A DNA stretch of 13,849 nucleotides, taken from the NCBI GenBank assembly GCA_946479025.1, contig CAMLDM010000022.1, forward strand, positions 1 to 13,849. The letters run 5' to 3'. A program made the position numbers and the translations under genes. The stretch comes from an uncultured Candidatus Saccharibacteria bacterium. Lineage in GTDB: Bacteria > Patescibacteria > Saccharimonadia > Saccharimonadales > CAMLKC01. Below the pieces are notes generated by a model, which did no database searches, was not told the origin of the DNA, and was given only the letters and a program-made list of their open reading frames with translations. Positions 12,410 through 13,849 of this stretch are shown here, in pieces (position 1 is the stretch's first letter; each line of letters begins with the position of its first letter).

Positions 12410-13423
12410 TTATTGGTGGTTTCGGTCGTTAAAAAGTTTCGATACCGATCCGTGAATTGCAATTTCGGCGAGCGCACGGCCAAGAATCGGCGCAATTGAA
12501 AGCACCTCCAAACGGTCTCCAAGCGCGCGCTGAGCTTCATCCTGTGGCACCGTGTCCGTTACGACAATCTCATCGATCGGCGCATTTCGCAACCGGTCCA
12601 GAGCAGGAGACGAAAACAACCCGTGAGTCGCCGCCGCTGTAATTCGCCCGGCACCCGACCGCTCCAAAGCTTCTGCTGCGGTGACCAACGTTCCCGCAGT
12701 ATCGATCATATCATCGATAAGAAGGCAGCTTTTGTCTCTTACTCCTTCAACGAAATCCGGTCGTACGATTTTGCTTGAGTCATGACGGTCGCGCGACTTC
12801 GACATGTGTACCAAATCAACACCCAGCTCCACAGCATACTCCTCTGCAACCTTCGCCCGTCCGCCATCCGGAGAAACAACCACGAAATCATCATGGTTGT
12901 CGCCAACGCGTTCATGCATTGCCGTCTGGATAAGCGGCTCTGCCGTAAGGTGATCGAACGGCCCGTTGAACGTAGCCTGAGTTTGTGCCGAGTGCATATC
13001 GATACTCACGATGCGGTCGGCGCCGGCACTTTGCAGCATACGGATGACCGCGGCCGCAGAGATCGGTTCGCGGCCGCGAGCTTTTCTATCTTGACGCGAA
13101 TATGCCATGTATGGCGCAACTGCTGTCACCTCCGACGCGGAGGCTCTCTTCGCCGCATCAACCATCAACATCAGCTCCATCAGCGAATCATTAACAGAGA
13201 GGTCATTGACCGCAGCCAATGCCTGGATAGCAAAGACCTGCTTGCCGCGCACAGAGTCAGCATATCTTACATACTCCTCGGTATTTGGAAAACGTTTGTG
13301 CTCAACCCCGCCGATTTCCAGCCCCATTGCTTCCACCGTATCTCTGGCGAGTTTGGGGTGTGTGCTTCCACCCGCTACGAATATCTCTTCGCACTGTCGC
13401 AGACTGAGCTCTGTCCTCTTCAT
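12410..13423 (-). CDS. prs: Ribose-phosphate pyrophosphokinase (PRPP synthase, class I-like), 337 aa
   Basis: Transfers pyrophosphate from ATP to ribose 5-phosphate, giving PRPP for nucleotide, histidine and NAD synthesis. The ATP-binding flexible loop YSRQDRKARGREPISA lies at 108-123, the metal histidine at H143 (IDMHSAQ), SPDGGRAK at 184-191, the KSR catalytic region at 209-211 and the PRPP-binding loop DDMIDTAGT at 237-245. The length is about 20 residues above the common 310-320. The usual F-x-D/N-G-E motif of the ATP-binding site reads FPNTEE (45-50), so the glycine is replaced. The ATG at 13423 is the only sensible start; GGAAAG lies 8 nt upstream. It heads a probable two-gene operon with the Nudix gene. 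Confidence 0.95.
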   Translation of the reverse strand: MKRTELSLRQCEEIFVAGGSTHPKLARDTVEAMGLEIGGVEHKRFPNTEEYVRYADSVRGKQVFAIQALAAVNDLSVNDSLMELMLMVDAAKRASASEVTAVAPYMAYSRQDRKARGREPISAAAVIRMLQSAGADRIVSIDMHSAQTQATFNGPFDHLTAEPLIQTAMHERVGDNHDDFVVVSPDGGRAKVAEEYAVELGVDLVHMSKSRDRHDSSKIVRPDFVEGVRDKSCLLIDDMIDTAGTLVTAAEALERSGAGRITAAATHGLFSSPALDRLRNAPIDEIVVTDTVPQDEAQRALGDRLEVLSIAPILGRALAEIAIHGSVSKLFNDRNHQ

Positions 13424-13432
13424 GGAATAGTC

Positions 13433-13442
13433 TTTCCGGAAA
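13433..13442. promoter_or_regulatory. 10-bp palindrome in the prs leader
   Basis: TTTCCGGAAA is a perfect palindrome between the likely transcription start and the ATG of prs. It could be a small operator or a hairpin near the ribosome site, but such short palindromes also occur by chance. Confidence 0.25.
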
Positions 13443-13464
13443 CTTTCCTTATGCTCTTGCCTTT

Positions 13465-13492
13465 ACTATATACGACAAAGGCCCAAAGTAAA
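13465..13492 (-). promoter_or_regulatory. Probable promoter of the prs-Nudix operon
   Basis: On the minus strand TTTACT (13492-13487), a 16-nt spacer and TATAGT (13470-13465). The predicted leader is about 35 nt, with a ribosome site before the ATG at 13423. It partly overlaps the terminator of the preceding lyase gene. Confidence 0.45.
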
Positions 13493-13521
13493 AAGCACCC
13501 CGTGTAAGACGAGGCCTTTTT
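13490..13521 (-). terminator. Rho-independent terminator of the lyase gene
   Basis: On the minus strand CCTCGT and ACGGGG pair around loop CTTAC, extended outward through a one-base bulge to AAAAAG/CTTTTT. The run of T after the stem makes a good terminator 16 nt beyond the stop codon at 13538. The A-tract on the other side means it could work from both directions. Confidence 0.75.
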
Positions 13522-13537
13522 ACACAAACTCCACGTA

Positions 13538-13849
13538 CTATTTACTTACAGTGGAGGTTACTTTCGCGTGTTTTGGCGCCGCGCCCGTCAGCCGGTCGAA
13601 CTCAGCATCATCGATGAGGCCGCTCGCGGTAATGACTTCACGGATCGTCTTTTTCTCGGCGATCGCCTGCTTCACGGCTTTGCTTACTGCGTCGTAGCCA
13701 AGCGCCGGCGTGAGAAGCGTCGCGTACGCTGTAGATTTCTCAAGATGTTCGCGGCAGCGCTCCGGATTCGCCTTGATGTGAACGACACACTTTTGCATGA
13801 AGTTATCAATCACCTCACTTGAAAGCTCGAGCGACATCATGAGATTATC
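13538..13849 (-). CDS. C-terminal part of an aspartase/fumarase-type lyase (partial)
   Basis: Only the last 103 residues are in the window; the frame stays open to the edge. The segment matches the C-terminal region of class II fumarases and aspartate ammonia-lyases: SLELSSEVIDNFMQKCV, then the typical IKANPERCREHLEKST (residues 25-40), LLTPALGYDAVSKAVKQA (44-61), KTIREV and a final acidic DDAEFDRL helix. These enzymes are homotetramers that add or remove water or ammonia at fumarate. Which of the two it is cannot be decided without the N-terminal and signature regions. The apparent ATG at 13840 is an internal methionine, not the start. The gene ends in its own terminator. Confidence 0.85.
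   Translation of the reverse strand, partial: DNLMMSLELSSEVIDNFMQKCVVHIKANPERCREHLEKSTAYATLLTPALGYDAVSKAVKQAIAEKKTIREVITASGLIDDAEFDRLTGAAPKHAKVTSTVSK

Noticed and set aside
12782..13507. 241-codon plus-strand reading frame opposite prs
   Set aside because: It lies antisense to an unmistakable PRPP synthase gene, has no recognisable domain or ribosome site and reads as a shadow frame.
1..13849. CRISPR array, insertion sequence, integrase, toxin-antitoxin or phage genes
   Set aside because: No regularly spaced repeats, transposase or integrase motifs, or recognisable toxin-antitoxin pair were found on either strand.
1..13849. Recoded TGA (glycine) as in Gracilibacteria/SR1
   Set aside because: TGA ends several genes at the expected protein length (2168-2170, 5323-5325, 7307-7309) and is not found inside conserved domains.

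Overview
The window looks like a compact, reduced bacterial genome of the Candidate Phyla Radiation (Patescibacteria), most likely Saccharibacteria (TM7) or a close relative. This is inference from gene content and style, because no rRNA marker is present. The signs are small intergenic gaps, convergent genes that overlap or abut at their 3' ends, many apparently leaderless start codons placed 7-9 nt after an extended -10 box, a 7TM histidine kinase, a pyruvoyl-dependent arginine decarboxylase, a DUF5684 membrane protein and a divergent FolD. TGA is used as a stop by several genes, so the recoded SR1/Gracilibacteria group is excluded. Codon use is mixed in most genes, but three single genes (300-950, 1307-1693, 7307-7813) are strikingly GC-rich and look foreign.

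Layout. 1-75: tRNA-Glu(UUC), minus strand. 76-299: hairpins and a terminator. 300-950 (minus): GC-rich gene of unknown function. 951-1306: an intergenic region with a very good promoter and a leader able to form two mutually exclusive hairpins, leading into 1307-1693, a GC-rich four-helix membrane protein. 1694-1968: three inverted repeats, including a Shine-Dalgarno/anti-Shine-Dalgarno pair, and a clear terminator. 1969-2181: small basic single-helix membrane protein. 2168-4327 (minus): 7TM sensor histidine kinase. 4408-5325: DUF2156 / phosphatidylglycerol lysyltransferase-C-like protein. 5306-6610 (minus): acidic unknown protein. 6713-7186 (minus): pyruvoyl-dependent arginine decarboxylase. 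7307-7813 (minus): the third GC-rich gene, a membrane protein.

7934-8305: single-domain response regulator. 8292-9125 (minus): divergent FolD, with a back-to-back promoter shared with 9180-9650, a DUF5684 membrane protein. 9653-10345 (minus): HD-domain nucleotidase-like protein. 10405-11829 (minus): type I glutamine synthetase. 11887-12393 (minus): Nudix hydrolase, and 12410-13423 (minus): ribose-phosphate pyrophosphokinase; these two form a probable operon. 13538-13849 (minus): C-terminal end of an aspartase/fumarase-type lyase that runs off the window.

How they fit together. The right-hand half is small-molecule metabolism around nitrogen and nucleotides: ammonia assimilation by glutamine synthetase, PRPP synthesis, nucleotide clean-up by Nudix and HD enzymes, one-carbon folate chemistry and a fumarate/aspartate lyase. 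The left half is mostly membrane and signalling: a sensor kinase, an unlinked CheY-like regulator and small membrane proteins. No CRISPR array, transposase, integrase or recognisable defence system was seen. The most unusual material is the 1040-1950 interval (competing hairpins, GC-rich gene, SD/anti-SD repeat, possible small RNA) and the repeated theme of a GC-rich gene directly followed by a long GC-rich hairpin without a T-tract.
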